From: Cyclina sinensis
Taxonomy: Eukaryota; Mollusca; Bivalvia; Venerida; Veneridae
Assembly: GCA_012932295.1 (NCBI GenBank)
Contig: JAAONU010000010.1
Location: 25,356,977 to 25,420,976, forward strand
Direction: 5' to 3'
Length of the DNA: 64,000 nt
The translations under genes and the position numbers were made by a program. Within the stretch, counting starts at the first letter, position 1. The number at the start of each line of letters is the position of its first letter. This document shows, piece by piece, positions 12,633 through 23,863 of this stretch. Under the pieces are notes generated by a model that saw nothing but the letters and a program-made list of their open reading frames with translations, had not been told where the DNA came from and did not search any database.

Positions 12633-14363
12633 TTAATCTAAATTTGTTAAAAAATGACACTTTACAGTTTTTTTAAAAGAAGCAAGGCTGGACAGATTCC
12701 TGATTTTAAAAGGCAGTGAATTCCATAGCTTGCATCCCAAAAATGAAAAAGACTTTATACCAAAACCTTTGACCTTTGGGAGAATATAAGAACCATTATC
12801 ACTTGACCTTGTACTATAAGTATGAATGGAGACTTGGGATACAAAGTTTTGATTCATATATTCTGGTGAAAGACCATTTCTAATCTTAAAAACATGACCT
12901 AGAATAATTTGATCCACTCTTTTATCAACTGGTAACCAACCTATAGACCTGAAGTGACCTTGATCAATGTGTGACCTTTTTTCCATATTAAGAACAAACC
13001 TGATCAATTTATTTTGGGTGACCTGCAGCTTGTTTTTCCATAACTTGGTCAGTCCAGAATACCAAGCACAACAAGCATAATCAAAATGACATTGGATAAG
13101 AGACTGAACCAAGAGCTTTTTAGTGTGGACTGTTAAATATTTCTGCTTCCTGTATAAGAACTTTAACCTGGCATTGGCCTTCTTAATGATAGAACTAACC
13201 ATAGATTGACCTGATAAATTCTGATCCAGTATTGCCCCAAGATATTTAACTGAAGAAGTGGACTGAATAGCCTTGTCACTACAAGAAATGCATAAATCAC
13301 CATAATTGTTGACCTTTACTTTAGACCCAAACAAAATCGACTCAGTTTTACCCAAATGTAGAGATAACCTATTATCAACCAGCCACTGGAGTACTAATTC
13401 CAGATCCTCAGATTACTGTTTTTCTATGAATGACCTGTTCTTACCTGCAACCAAGATTCCTGAATCATCTGCATAAAGAAGTAGTTTACTATTTATAGCA
13501 CCAGACATATCATTAACATAGATAAGGAAGAGAAGCGGCCCTAAAATTGACCCTTGGGGAACACCACAGGTAACACTACAGGGTTTGGAAAACGTACCAG
13601 AGAGATCAACAAGTTGTTGTCTATCAGATAAGTATGACCTGAATCAGCGCAAAATGTCGTCACCAAGTCCATTCGCTTCAAGTTTCATCAAAAGGATAGA
13701 GTGGTCAACAGTATCAAAGGCCTTTTGAAGATCAAGAAGCACCATACCTACAAGGTGACCTTTATCCATTTCAAACCTGATATAGTCAGACAAATGAACA
13801 AGACATGTCTCAGTAGAAAACTTTCTCCTGAACCCAGACTGAAACATATAGAGTAACTTATTATCAGATAAATATGACTCTACCTGATCATACACCACAG
13901 GCTCAAAGACCTTGGAAATAATACAAAGGATTGAAACAGGACGATAGTTACCAACCTCAGTTTTATGACCTTTTTTATAAAGAGGAATAACCCTGGCTGC
14001 TTTTAGATCATCAGGGACAACTCCCTGTATCAGGGACAAATTGATTACATGAGCAAGAGGACAGGAAATAATGGAGGCACCATCCCTAACAAATCTGGAA
14101 GGAATACCATCCAATCCAGTTGCTTTCTTTATGCCCAGCTTACTTAAATACTTAAAAACTTTATTTTCAGAAACAATTGAAAAAGAATAATTATTCAAAA
14201 ATACACCTTTTCTAGAATAAAAATCAAAAACAAATTTCCTACCAAAATTATTCAAACATTGAGGCAGGTGTTCAACAAGTTTTGATGCAACGGTTGTATA
14301 AAAGGTATTAAACTTTTCTGAAACAGTTTCCTTTTCAAAACAGACCTCATTGCAATCATCCAT
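12633..14363 (-). pseudogene. LINE ORF2 part 3: reverse transcriptase and C-terminus
   Basis: One reading frame with two internal stops. Upstream of the first stop are the RT blocks ARVIPLYKKGHKTEVGNYRP, SILCIISKVFE, LLYMFQSGFRRKFSTETC and LLDLQKAFDTVDHSIL. The first stop (TGA, 13644-13646) sits where family members usually have Trp, just before FRSYLSDRQQ. Next come GVPQGSILGPLLFLIYVND (about 13512-13565) and the catalytic YADD (complement of 13464-13475). A TAA at 13413-13415 is the second stop, and the thumb and C-terminal region then runs open to 12633 (LGKTESILFGSK, VKYLGAILD, CHFDYACCAWYSGL). The active-site aspartates are intact, but the protein cannot be made from this copy. Confidence 0.9.
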
Positions 14364-14425
14364 CTTTAAACCAATAGAGGTAGAATGTGAAGATGAACAC
14401 TTTTTTGATGGTAGCCCTAGCCTTT

Positions 14426-15091
14426 TTAGAGCAGTCCAGAGTGACTTAGAATTACCCTTTCATCAATTTGTTCTTTAAAATAAGTATGTTTGGCATTATG
14501 TATCATAAACTGTGTTTTATTTCTAAGCTGCCTAAATTTCAAAAGTTTTTCTTCACATTTATCATTCTTATATTCATAAAAAGATCTATCACGTTCATTA
14601 ATAAACTGAAGGATTTCTGATGACATCCAGGGTTCTGTTCTTTGCTTGATTCTAACTTCTTTCACTGGAGCAACACTATCAATAGTTTTCAAAAATAGAG
14701 ATTTAAAAGAGTTCCAGGCTTCAATAACATTATCAGAGAGCATCACTATACTCCAGTCTACATTCAAAAGAGTATGTTGAAAATCATCTTTGTTATAGTT
14801 CTTCAAAGAACGGATTTTTACAGTATTATGAACACCAATGACTTGTTTAGTTATTTTTCTTGTACAAAATGTCATGAAATGGTCACTAAAACTTGTATGT
14901 ATAACACCAGACTGAGTAATTTTATCTGTATCAGACACAAGAATAAGATCAATAATGGTAGATGTAACATTACCAATTCTAGTAAAATCTGTAATAAGTT
15001 GTTTAAAATGAAACATATTCATAAAATTTCTTAAACTTTCAAATAAAAAAACACTTTCTGTTACTTTTACAAACATTGGTGTTAAGGTCAC
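14426..15091 (-). pseudogene. LINE ORF2 part 2: endonuclease C-terminus and linker
   Basis: This piece continues the endonuclease in another frame after a one-base-type shift near 15060-15090. It contains NFMNMFHFKQLITDFTRI, then TSTIIDLILVS and SFSDHFMTF, the terminal S-DH block of APE-type endonucleases. A linker with RTEPWMSSEI and a basic stretch leads toward the RT. At 14426 it runs out of frame. The following bases, read in a different frame, give SKSLWTALKRLGLPSKK, so a second frameshift lies at about 14430-14450. Confidence 0.8.
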
Positions 15092-15842
15092 CTAGAATTA
15101 CAGTTTCCAATGATGAAAAGTCAGTTGTGCTGGAACAAACAGTTTCTAAAACAGAATAAAAGTTGGACTGGCTTGGAGGTCTGTATAACGCTCCACACAG
15201 GATTGGTCTTGATTTCCTTAGCAAAAGTTCACACCATACTGCTTCCAGATCTTCATGGCACAAATCTAAACGATGGTTAAATAAAATGTCACTGCGTATG
15301 AATAAGCAAACACCACCTCCTTTACTATTTCTATCTTTACGAATAACATTATAGTTGTCGATGAAAATTTCAGTATCAAATACAGAATCATCCAACCAGG
15401 TTTCACATATAGCGATACAAGCAGCCTGAGTCTTTTTGGCTATGATACGTAGTTCTTCAAGCTTTGGTAGTAAGCTACGAGCATTTATATGAATGAAATG
15501 TAGACCTCTTTTACGGAAAACCTTATATTCAGAATCAGTTTCTGTAGATGAAGGCCCAGGACATGGGTGTACATCTCCGAAAAGTAGAATACAAATGGAA
15601 AGCCAGCTGTTTCTTTGAACTGTATGCAATGAAGCGTCTTTATCCTTCTTAAAATCGTCATAGAAATGAATAAAACTGGTATAAAATGATAGTTCACCGT
15701 AATTAAAAGGGATAAAACATGGGCTGTCCGAAATCCAATTTATATCCGGATACTGGTACACTTCGATTTGGTTAAAATATTCACTGTCCAGTAAACGTAA
15801 ATATAAAACCACTGTGATCATTAAAATCTTCAAACATTTCAT
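15039..15842 (-). pseudogene. LINE ORF2 part 1: N-terminus and endonuclease
   Basis: 267 codons starting at an ATG. After a non-conserved N-terminal region there is LLFGDVHPCPGP, the proline-rich motif that often precedes the endonuclease in these elements. The APE-type endonuclease blocks follow: FIHINARSLLPKLEEL, ICETWLDDSVFD (catalytic Glu), GGGVCLFIRSD, GALYRPPSQSNF and VILGDLNTN (Asp/Asn pair). The domain nicks target DNA to prime reverse transcription. Just after LGDLN the frame shifts and homology continues in the next piece. It is therefore a broken copy. Confidence 0.85.
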
Positions 15843-15900
15843 TTTGCAACTGATCGGTGTAACAAGTAAATCTAAAAGTCCTCTTTAAGAAATAAAACAT

Positions 15901-16436
15901 TTAACTTTTAAAACGTAAACAATGCCTCCCTAGGTCAGCCACCACTAAGACGACCGTTGTTTTGCAAAGATTCACTTTAGGTAGATGAAATATGTATCTC
16001 CAGACTTGTTTTCTTCTGCGCTCTCAATAAATATATAATTTTGCGCTCAATTAATTCTTTTTGGCTTAAAATTAATAATTATTTGGGATTTTTTCCGGAG
16101 CGACAAATTTCAACTTGTTATGCCGGACGTGACGTCAACTATCACTTAAGTTGGCATCTTTTTTATATTTCTTGAATGGCAGTTTCAATACCACGACGTT
16201 TTATAAAATTCTCTTCATAATTGTTTTCTTAAAGAGGAGTATTTTAATCATTTTTGTTGAATTATAACAATAGTAAGCTCAGTTACGTATTTCAAAGTGT
16301 TAGTAAAATTCCTTTGATAACTGTATGTTAGTTTGAATACATCTAAGAAGAGTTCTTGAAACTTAGGCTATTCCACTCTATGGAGGTTTTAAATCAATAT
16401 GAGTCTGCATTTTTGAAAAAAAAAAAAAAAACACTG
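15901..16436. other. Noncoding stretch, possible LINE 5' flank
   Basis: It contains moderately GC-rich text next to the LINE (15920-15960) that may be part of its 5' UTR, then AT-rich DNA and a run of about 15 A near 16417-16431. Confidence 0.3.
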
Positions 16437-16503
16437 TACTAGGGACCTCTGGATTTTGAAGACCAGCGTTCTACACCGCAACCACTGCACCGCTGACCAC
16501 AGC
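16437..16503 (-). repeat. tRNA-derived sequence (SINE head or tRNA fossil)
   Basis: On the minus strand, GTGGTCAGCGGTGCAGTGGT resembles an A-box region. GCTGGTCTTCAAAATCCAGA followed by GGTCCCTAGT resembles the anticodon-to-variable-loop part of a tRNA-like SINE. It is too diverged to fold as a functional tRNA. Confidence 0.35.
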
Positions 16504-17196
16504 AACTATTTTTGATTGTGTCAAATCGTAAATGAGACAATAGTAAATAGAAGACTTTTGATGTCACAGATCATATCTACAAAACCCAGCCTTGGCTTTC
16601 AAAACATATCTCGGTAGATAACTCATCATTATACCTGAGGCAAGCTGTAAGTTACATGGCAGCAACCACATAATGTATAAATGCTTATTTTTGCACCATG
16701 GAAATATTGGCATATAAATCGGAAATGTTATGTCCTGTGAATTGAGTCATATAGATATGACCTTTTTTAACAGTCCTCATTCCGACAAACAATACAATAG
16801 TTATTCCCAAAATTTACTAGAACCGAAAAGTTCAAAATCTATGGACGTTTGGAAATAAAGGATTCGGCGACCGTTCTTTTTTTAGCACTTAAAGGTCTAA
16901 GACGTGTACTATAATAAATGCGCTTTTCCAGACTTGGTTAATGTCTTTTCTGGAGCGTAATGCTAAGGGTTTTCGATGGTATTTTAGGCTAAAGAAGATG
17001 TCCTGACTTAATATATCATCAGTCTTTGCTTTTCTGTTTGCTCCGTCGATTTCTTTATATCTTATTCCCGCAAATTTGTGAACAGTTCGAGAGATTTGCA
17101 TAATACATCTTTTATATCTTGCTGGAAAAGATTGTTCTGCTGATCAGATAAAAAAAATCGAAGAAATCACAATGTTAATGTTTTGTCAATTTCTAT

Positions 17197-17690
17197 GTCC
17201 CCGAAGGGAGGCGTATAGTATTTGAACTGTCCGTCCGTCCGTCCGTCAGTACGTCCGAAAACTTTAACATTGGCCATAACTTCCTTATTGGTGAGTGGAT
17301 TTACTTCATACTTGGACACAACACCCCTTTGGGCAAGATCTTTTTACTGACATATATTTGTTTGACCCTGACCTCTGATTGACCTTTACCTTGAAGATCC
17401 AATTGTCAGAAAACTTTAACATTGGCAAAAACTTCTTTATTAGTAAGTGGATTTACTTCATACTTGGACACAACACCCCTTTGCACAAGGCCTTCCCACT
17501 GACCATGACCACTGAATGACCTTCACCCCTGAATATCCAATTCTCCTAAAACTAATATTTGGCCATTACTTCCAAATTAGTAAGTGGATATACTTCATAC
17601 TTAAACACAATACTCCTTTGGACATGACCTTCCCATTGACCTATATTTGTTTGACCTTGAGCCCTGAAGTACTATTTCTATCTTTTGTTT
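17197..17690. repeat. Dispersed CCGTCCGTC repeat with three internal modules
   Basis: It starts CCCCGAAGGGAGGCGTATAG, then GTCCGTCCGTCCGTCAGTAC. Three modules of about 150 bp follow. Each has AAAACTTTAACATTGGC-like text, AGTGGATTTACTTCATACTT, GGACACAACACCCCTTTG and GACC/TGACC motifs (near 17255, 17405 and 17550). Related copies occur at about 32085-32165 and 39625-39800. It is an interspersed element without coding capacity. Confidence 0.65.
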
Positions 17691-18200
17691 AAGTAGGTAT
17701 TCAAGCAGATGTGCTATTATTCTGATATGTAAAATCATAACGAAGAATATAGTATTGAATGGCTAAATTTTCATTGACTCGGGACAGTAATTTAAGTTAG
17801 GAAAGACGAGCGATATTCTCATAAGAATGTCTGTAAATGCAATATATTAATATGCAGTCTGTGACATTTAATCCATGTCTAATCAATCACGTAAAGCATT
17901 CCTGAAAAAGATCCCAAACAGACATAAAGTGCATGCAAGGGATTGAATGCAAGCTCTGGGTAAGATTCTTGTTTGCAATAATGATGATTTATCGACAAAA
18001 GACATACAGATCGGAACAATCCCATTTTTAATTAGCTTTCACATGCAGTCTTTGACAAATTCTGGAAATCAGAAAAATAGTTTTAAAAAATGGTTCTGCT
18101 TGTTTCTAAAGGAAACGTCATCATGTTTTAGTTGGGTGTAAATTGAAGCAAGATTGAAGCAGGACTAAACGTTTTCCTTTGAAAAAATGGGAAATGAATG
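17691..18200. other. Noncoding stretch
   Basis: No gene seen. 17865-17970 resembles 11110-11215, suggesting another diverged interspersed sequence. Confidence 0.3.
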
Positions 18201-18960
18201 CAAACTCAGTCTACGGCATAATGTGTAACAAACTCAGTCTAAGGCATAATGTGTAAAAAACTCAGTCTACGGCATAATGTGTAACAAACTCAGTCTAAGG
18301 CATAATGTGTAACAAACTCAGTCTACGCCATAATGTGTTCCAAACTCAGTCTGCGGCAAAATGTGTAACAAACTCAGTCTATGGCATAAAGTGTTCCAAA
18401 CTTAATCTACGGCATAATGTGTAACAAACTCAGTCTAAGGCATAATATGTAACAAATTTTGTCTAAGGCATAATGTGTAACAAACTCAGTCTTAGGCATA
18501 ATATGTAACAAACTCAGTCTAAGGCATAATATGTAACAAACTCAGTCTTAGGCATAATATGTAACAAAGTCTAAGGCATAATATGTAACAAACTCAGTCT
18601 AAGGCATAATGTGTTACAAACTCAGTCTTACGCATAATATGTAACAAACTCAGTCTAAGGCATAATATGTAACAAACTCAGTCTAAGGCATAATATGTAA
18701 CAAATTCAGTCTAAGGCATAATATGTAACAAATTTAGTCTAAGGCATAATGTGTAACAAACTCAGTCTTAAGCATAATATGTAACAAATTCAGTCTAAGG
18801 CATAATATGTAACAAACTCAGTCTAAGGCATAATATGTAACAAATTCAGTCTAAGGCATAATATGTAACAAATTCAGTCTAAGGCATAATGTGTAACAAA
18901 CTCAGTCTTAGGCATAATATGTAACAAATTCAGTTTAAGGGATAATGTGTAACAAACTCA
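18201..18960. repeat. 28-bp minisatellite, about 27 units
   Basis: The unit is approximately CAAACTCAGTCTAAGGCATA plus ATGTGTAA. Variants alternate between ATGTGTAA and ATATGTAA endings and between ACTCAG and ATTCAG starts. One unit near 18565 is shortened. Stops occur in the unit, so no long frame results. Confidence 0.95.
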
Positions 18961-19309
18961 AGCTTAACGGTCAAAAAAGATTCATAAATGCACATATTAA
19001 TTATTCTGGTGTCCAGTAGTATCTGGTTATCATTTTTTGTTCTGAATTTCTCAAAGTGATAGCCAGACTAAATGTCATATTAATGCATATGCATGCATAT
19101 TGATGTGTTATTCAATTTTAACATACTTATTGTTCCAAATCTGGAAATAAAATCTCTAAACATAGAACAAGAAAATAACAATGTCATTTCAAGGAAAGTC
19201 AAACAAAGTGAAATCATTAATCTTTTTCATCAAAATGTTTTCGAGTTAAGTCTTGCTTCGGAGGTGAGGGGACAAATGACTTACAGATCAATCATTACTG
19301 AGAAATTTT

Positions 19310-19390
19310 GACGGTTCTGATAGGAATTGACCCGGGATCGTCTAGATTGGCAATCCGATGCCCTAGCGATTGAGCTAGCCGGGCCGGTCT
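19310..19390 (-). repeat. tRNA-like sequence, probably a SINE head
   Basis: On the minus strand, CCCGGCTAGCTCAATCGCTA reads as the end of an acceptor stem plus D-arm with an A box (GCTC pairs GGGC). A 7-base loop TTGCCAA occupies the anticodon position but its stem has a mismatch. GGGTCAATTCC stands where the B box GGTTCGANTCC should be, with two changes. This is a decayed tRNA-derived sequence, not a working tRNA gene. Confidence 0.5.
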
Positions 19391-19912
19391 CAAAATGTCT
19401 TGCGCTAAATACATGTTGTATGTCATATACGAGTATTTCTATCTTTTTAACTATGAAAATATACACGTGTATAGAGATTGAGTTCTCGCACTGTAATTAA
19501 CTACAAGAGTACATACAAACAAATAGTATTTCATGTTTTTTTTCCATTTCAGTAAGTTTTAAATTGGTGTCAATTTTCTTCTCCACAACATTTCAGTAAC
19601 AGAATAGTTGTCAAAAGCTTTGTAGATAAACCATTGTAAAAAGAGTACGCAATTTACGAGACTTCAGTCAGAACATCTCTTGAATACCAGCCAACACATC
19701 CAGTAAAGTGCGTGTATTTGTATTGGCGTCAAAAAGTCTTCCGGGTTTAATATCATTTCGATCAATAAGGGCTAAGTGTTCATACAAGCTCATAGTCTTG
19801 CTTTAACATTGCTAAATTACAGTGACCTCAGTATAACAGCAATTTCCTGTTAGAGTTTTGAACTTGGGAAGAAAAACAAAACCCAATCATCATAAGAAAT
19901 CGGAATACTCCG

Positions 19913-19953
19913 TGATACGTCGCCAATGATACGTCGCCAATGATACGTCCGCC
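19913..19953. repeat. 14-bp tandem triplet
   Basis: GATACGTCGCCAAT occurs three times in a row, the last unit altered to GATACGTCCGCCAG. Confidence 0.8.
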
Positions 19954-20412
19954 AGTTTATGGAAATACCATTGAATGTTGATAGTGAACGATGAGAAATA
20001 TCTTTATTTGCATGTCTGTTAAATGTTTGATAACATAAATTAAGAATTTTTATGCGTAAGTAGAATTTTTTTAAAGCAAGCGTTTACCTAAAATCATCAT
20101 TTGTTCTTGGAAATTAAGACCCTCTTAATAAATGTTAAATATTTATATATGGTTATTTTGATTAGCTCTGTGGAGGCCGTCAGATGAGTGCAATTTAAAT
20201 TTACTTTTTAAAGTACATGTATATATACAAATGTGCCTAGTGTTATAACACTATGTAGAAAATATTCGTTCGGTGATAACTTAGCTCTATTGTTAGTATC
20301 TCTTTAGAAGAAAAAACGGGTTAGTAAATCACTCTTTGATTTTAATAATCGCAATCTTTAAACGCACTTTGATGATGGTGATCCTAGCCAAAGTGTAAGA
20401 CAGTGTAAGACA

Positions 20413-20466
20413 TTGTTTTTGTTTTTGTTTTTGTTTTTGTTTTTTTTTTTGTTGTTGTTTTTTTTA
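20413..20466. repeat. (GTTTTT)n low-complexity tract
   Basis: Hexamer GTTTTT repeats grade into a poly-T run and GTT triplets. Confidence 0.85.
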
Positions 20467-20528
20467 AATCCTTATAGTCATTGTCAGATCGTGATACTGT
20501 AATAGATAGTTTTGTTTTTCTTATAATA

Positions 20529-20930
20529 CCTTTCTGTTGCGGACTTTCATGTTCGTAAGATGGGGGCTCGTCCGGGATGACTTCTCCTGGACTTAGTTAT
20601 AAAAATCAATAAAAAACAATCTTTGTGATTTCTGTCTGATTTTCTGATATAGGAAAAAATTTCAACACCATTCATCATCATAAATGATGATTTTGTCAAG
20701 AGGTGATGTGTTACGCTGTAGTGCATAACTTCTTTTAACTGTATGAATACAACCTCTGACAACTGCGTCAGGGAATCGATTATTTGGCTAAGTGGTTAGA
20801 GTGTCGGCCTTCGATGCGCTAAGATCGGAGTTTGAATCCCGCTCTGGGTTGTGTATTCTAAGATACATTGCATCTTTCTGTTACGGACTGTCATGTTCGT
20901 AAGAATGTTGAGACGTCAAACTTGGTAAAT
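20529..20930 (+). repeat. tRNA-derived SINE-like element(s)
   Basis: An A-box-like TGGCTAAGTGGTTAGAGTG is at 20785-20803 and a B-box-like GAGTTTGAATCCC at 20828-20840, spaced as in a tRNA-derived Pol III promoter. The downstream phrase TTTCTGTTACGGACTGTCAT, with GTTCGTAAGA, at about 20875 has a near-identical partner at about 20530 (TTTCTGTTGCGGACTTTCAT). This suggests two partial copies of one SINE body. Boundaries are approximate. Confidence 0.5.
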
Positions 20931-21495
20931 GTTTCTATATAACGAAGGGCAGATGTGCAATATATATTTTCATGTGTAAGCAATAGTTCATTCCAGATTT
21001 ATCTTCCATTGAACATAGACTTTTCTCAATAGAGATTTACCTTCATATAATTATGCTTATTGTGTCAGAAATTGCTCTTTCTATTTTCAATGCACTTTAA
21101 TAAAAATAGAATCAAATTATCACCCAGAAGAGTAGATGTGCACAAGATACATTTCACATGGATTCCTACAGCAATTCCCAATTAGTCTCCCAATTCAATT
21201 TGACGTTTGAAGTTTGCTTAGCAAACTGTTCTTTGAAGTTTCAATGCCCTAGAATAAAACCTGGCACATAAAATCAAATAAACAAAGTCATGTCGAATTT
21301 TCAAAGGAATCATCAAATCCAGCGACTGTTGTAGTTTACCAATGGCTATAACTGTTTTTAAGCATATAAATGATTTGTATGAATATCTTTTCTAATGTAT
21401 TTAAATCCATTCAGTGTCTCCTGTGTATGTATCCTAATGGAAAATTGTCATTTTGTTTGGTTTTAGTTCAGTCTTAGAATTCTTCAGTTTTCTAT
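20931..21495. other. Noncoding stretch
   Basis: No gene or ordered repeat seen. Confidence 0.35.
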
Positions 21496-21860
21496 GGGAA
21501 CAGCTTTAAGTAACATAACACAGGGGAACAGCTTAAAGTATCATAACACATGGGAACAGCTTTAAGTATCATAACACATGAAAACAGCTTTAAGTATTAT
21601 AACACATGGGAACAGCTTTAAGTATTATAACACATAGGAACAGCTTTAAGTATTATAACAAACGGGAACAGCTTTAAGTATCATAACACATGGGAACAGC
21701 TTTAAGTATCATAACACATGGGAACAGCTTTAAGTATCATAACACATGGGAACAGCTTTAAGAATCATAACACATAGGAACAGCTTTAAGTATCATAACA
21801 CATGGGAACAGCTTTAAGTATCATAACACATGGGAACAGCTTTAAGTATCATAACACATA
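21496..21860. repeat. 28-bp minisatellite, about 13 units
   Basis: The unit is GGAACAGCTTTAAGTATCAT plus AACACATG. Variants include AACACATAG and TATTATAAC. It is unrelated in sequence to the 28-bp arrays at 18.2 kb and at 29/35 kb. Confidence 0.95.
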
Positions 21861-22720
21861 TTTAATACTACTTAGTGATATGTCTTAAACCTTTCTTAAT
21901 CTTCCATAATTATGATTTATTTCTAGCCTTGATAATTTATGTCAGTATATAACTTTGACATTTCAAATAAAGTCGAACACGACACCATTTAGTGAAGATC
22001 AGCTTTTAGTTTTAAAGCACGTAACTCAGATAAGTAAAGCTATCATAATGTTATCATATAGCGTATTTTAACATATGTTTACTGGTAAGTGGTACTCATC
22101 TTTATTTTCAAAATTGTTGCATTTCAGTTATCTACACTTACTATGAATTCATTCCCAACCTAAAATTATAATTTATTTAGTCGGTAGACATTTACAGAAG
22201 AATTGAAAACTATTCCATCTAGCTCCCTGGTTTATATAACATGACTCCTTAAGGAAAGGGTCTAAGTAGTCCTGTGTTGTTTAAAATATTCTAGAATACG
22301 GGCAGGGTGTTTTAGGGTGTTTCTAACTTTTACCGAATACCATGTTTGATCTTTAAAACCTAAGAGAAGTCAAAAGGAAAAAGAAAAATATAAAATAAAA
22401 GCACGTCATGACTGTTTCAAACTTTCTCGACTTTTATGAGTTATTTACTCAAGGTGCACTTTTGATTTTTTTATATTCTGAAAATCCAGAGACGGAATAT
22501 AACCGTGTACGATATGATTCTTTAACCATTGTAATTTCCTTTCTTAGCAAAGGGTTGATGGTATTGTTTTTAATTTTGTTAAAGATTTAAAACGTATGCA
22601 GTAAGGACCGAAATAGAAAAAAAATACACAAATTAATAATGGGACTTTTTTTAATCTATTGCAAAGTAAATGTAAATGAAGCATTAATAACTATTATGGT
22701 CAAACTTCTATAATAAATGG
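21861..22720. other. Noncoding stretch
   Basis: A 60-codon frame at 22408-22590 has no recognisable content. Nothing else stands out. Confidence 0.35.
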
Positions 22721-22954
22721 CTATGGGACATTTTTGATGTGTGCAGGAAATTGATTTTTTTCCACATTCAAGGTGTTGCATAGCTCTTTGACATTGCTAA
22801 CGTCAAAACCTGACGTCACCCTACAACCAAAGGCAAGCCAGGTATGTTCAATAGGACTGATCAACAGATCTGGAGACAGGACAGACCAAAGCAAGACGTC
22901 AGCTCTTTTCCTTTTTTTCAAAACTAGCTGCGTACTCCTTGCATTATGGGACAT
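22721..22954 (-). pseudogene. Tc1/mariner transposase C-terminal fragment
   Basis: The minus-strand frame of 77 codons shows the end of a DDE transposase. SHNARSTQ corresponds to the family's (Q/H)DNARPHTA block, but the second catalytic Asp is lost. LSPDLLISPIEHTW matches the SPDLxPIEHxW block, which holds the last catalytic acid, with two extra residues. GCRVTSG and VKELCNTLNVEKNQFP match the GRRV, ELxxAL, EWxxIP tail. The N-terminal two thirds are absent. The region upstream on its own strand is replaced by the 62-bp tandem array. It is a decayed transposon remnant. Confidence 0.75.
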
Positions 22955-23251
22955 TGCAAAGTCATACTCTAGTAAAGCGATGGTGTGGGTATCGATTATG
23001 GGGCATTATGGGAGATTGCAAAGTCATACTCTAGTAAAGCGATGGTGTGGGTAACGATTATGGGGCATTATGGGACATTGCAAAGTCATACTCTAGTAAA
23101 GCGATGGTGTGGGTAACGATTATGGGGCATTATGGGACATAGCAAAGTCATACTCTAGTTGAGCGATAGTGTGGGTAACGATTATGGGGCATTATGGGAC
23201 ATAGCAAAGTCATACTCTAGTAAAGCGATAGTGTTGGTAACGATCATGGGA
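22942..23251. repeat. 62-bp minisatellite, 5 units
   Basis: The unit begins CATTATGGGACATTGCAAAG, continues TCATACTCTAGTAAAGCGAT and ends with a GGTGTGGGTAACGATTATGG-like tail. The first unit overlaps the transposase remnant at its degenerate DNAR block, so the array appears to have grown from transposon-edge sequence. The last two units carry GTTGAGCGATAG or GTTGG variants. Confidence 0.9.
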
Positions 23252-23409
23252 CAGCTACTGGTCGAAGCACTTAATATGAGACCCTGGGTATTAAAGATGC
23301 CCTGAATGAAGACCCGATCCGTTTTTTTTGTTTAGTTTTTGTTTTGTTTGTTTGCCAAGATCCCTCCCCAAGTAAAAGCGCTGCCCTAACTGAGCCTGTT
23401 CCTTTTTAG

Positions 23410-23466
23410 GACGCAGATGTTGTCAAGTTGCTATGTCTGTACCTACGTCGTGGAAACTCAGATTAA
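23410..23466 (+). CDS. Speculative short terminal exon
   Basis: Pyrimidine-rich GTTCCTTTTTAG ends at 23409. An 18-codon open stretch (DADVVKLLCLYLRRGNSD) then leads to TAA at 23464-23466, which overlaps an AATAAA. It is short and could easily be chance; no domain can be claimed. Confidence 0.15.
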   Translation, partial: DADVVKLLCLYLRRGNSD

Positions 23467-23612
23467 ATAAATGTGAGAACGATCAATTAGCCATCGATAA
23501 TCAGTTTGTGTCAAGTTCAAACTCACAGTGACAAAGGGCCAGTAATATAAAGTCTGTATCAAGACTTACCAAAAATGACGAATTCATTTAAGAACTGTGT
23601 TTTGGCTTATTG

Positions 23613-23632
23613 TCGCCGTCCCTGGACGGCGA
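23613..23632. other. Perfect 9-bp hairpin
   Basis: TCGCCGTCC and GGACGGCGA are exact reverse complements separated by CT. It is a strong GC hairpin in AT-rich DNA, 94 bp before a small open frame. Confidence 0.8.
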
Positions 23633-23725
23633 TATATACAATTAACAAGATTTGAACAGTTTTGCCTGTACACCGCCTGCCTTTAGCCAATCAAAGCAAA
23701 GCATTTCATATCACATGATAACAAA

Positions 23726-23863
23726 ATGGACGTCAAAATTCTTCTGCAAGGGATGCGTAAATGGACTCGCCCAACCGCCATGTTTGTCGGGTTACTTATT
23801 CTTACAACTGAAAAATACCATCATGAATGTACGATCTCAGGACCAGTCTTCAGGCTCGTGTAG
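23726..23863 (+). CDS. Possible 45-codon small protein with a hydrophobic segment
   Basis: The ATG at 23726 has A at -3 and G at +4, a good initiation context. The product starts MDVKILLQGMRKWTRPTAMF and continues with a hydrophobic stretch, VGLLILTT (residues 21-28), and a short polar tail with one Cys, ending at TAG (23861-23863). A CCAAT-type motif (AGCCAATCAAAG) lies about 40 bp upstream and the local GC content is raised, so this could be a first exon or microprotein. No homology is recognised and there is no good splice donor. Equally it may be part of an old repeat. Confidence 0.2.
   Translation: MDVKILLQGMRKWTRPTAMFVGLLILTTEKYHHECTISGPVFRLV

Larger units (their letters stand above)
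12440..15900 (-). mobile_element. CR1/jockey-type LINE, nearly full length, inactivated
   Basis: A non-LTR retrotransposon on the minus strand, with an APE-type endonuclease followed by a reverse transcriptase. Its ORF2 runs from 15842 down to 12633 in four pieces. The 3' UTR follows and includes AACAACAACAAACAACAAC-like text and an AATAAA on the minus strand (12445-12450). The breaks are a frameshift near 15060-15090, a frameshift near 14430-14450, and in-frame stops at 13644-13646 and 13413-13415. The 5' end lies beyond 15842 but cannot be fixed; no clear target-site duplication was found. The N-terminal LLFGDVHPCPGP motif and the endonuclease/RT layout fit the CR1/jockey superfamily as seen in molluscs. 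The clade assignment is from memory of the families, not a search. Confidence 0.85.

Noticed and set aside
18201..18960. CRISPR-like regularly spaced repeat
   Set aside because: The units are contiguous with no unique spacers, and the setting is clearly eukaryotic. The same applies to the other arrays.
19310..19390. Functional tRNA gene
   Set aside because: The anticodon stem has a mismatch and the B box has two changes. A SINE head or tRNA fossil is more likely.
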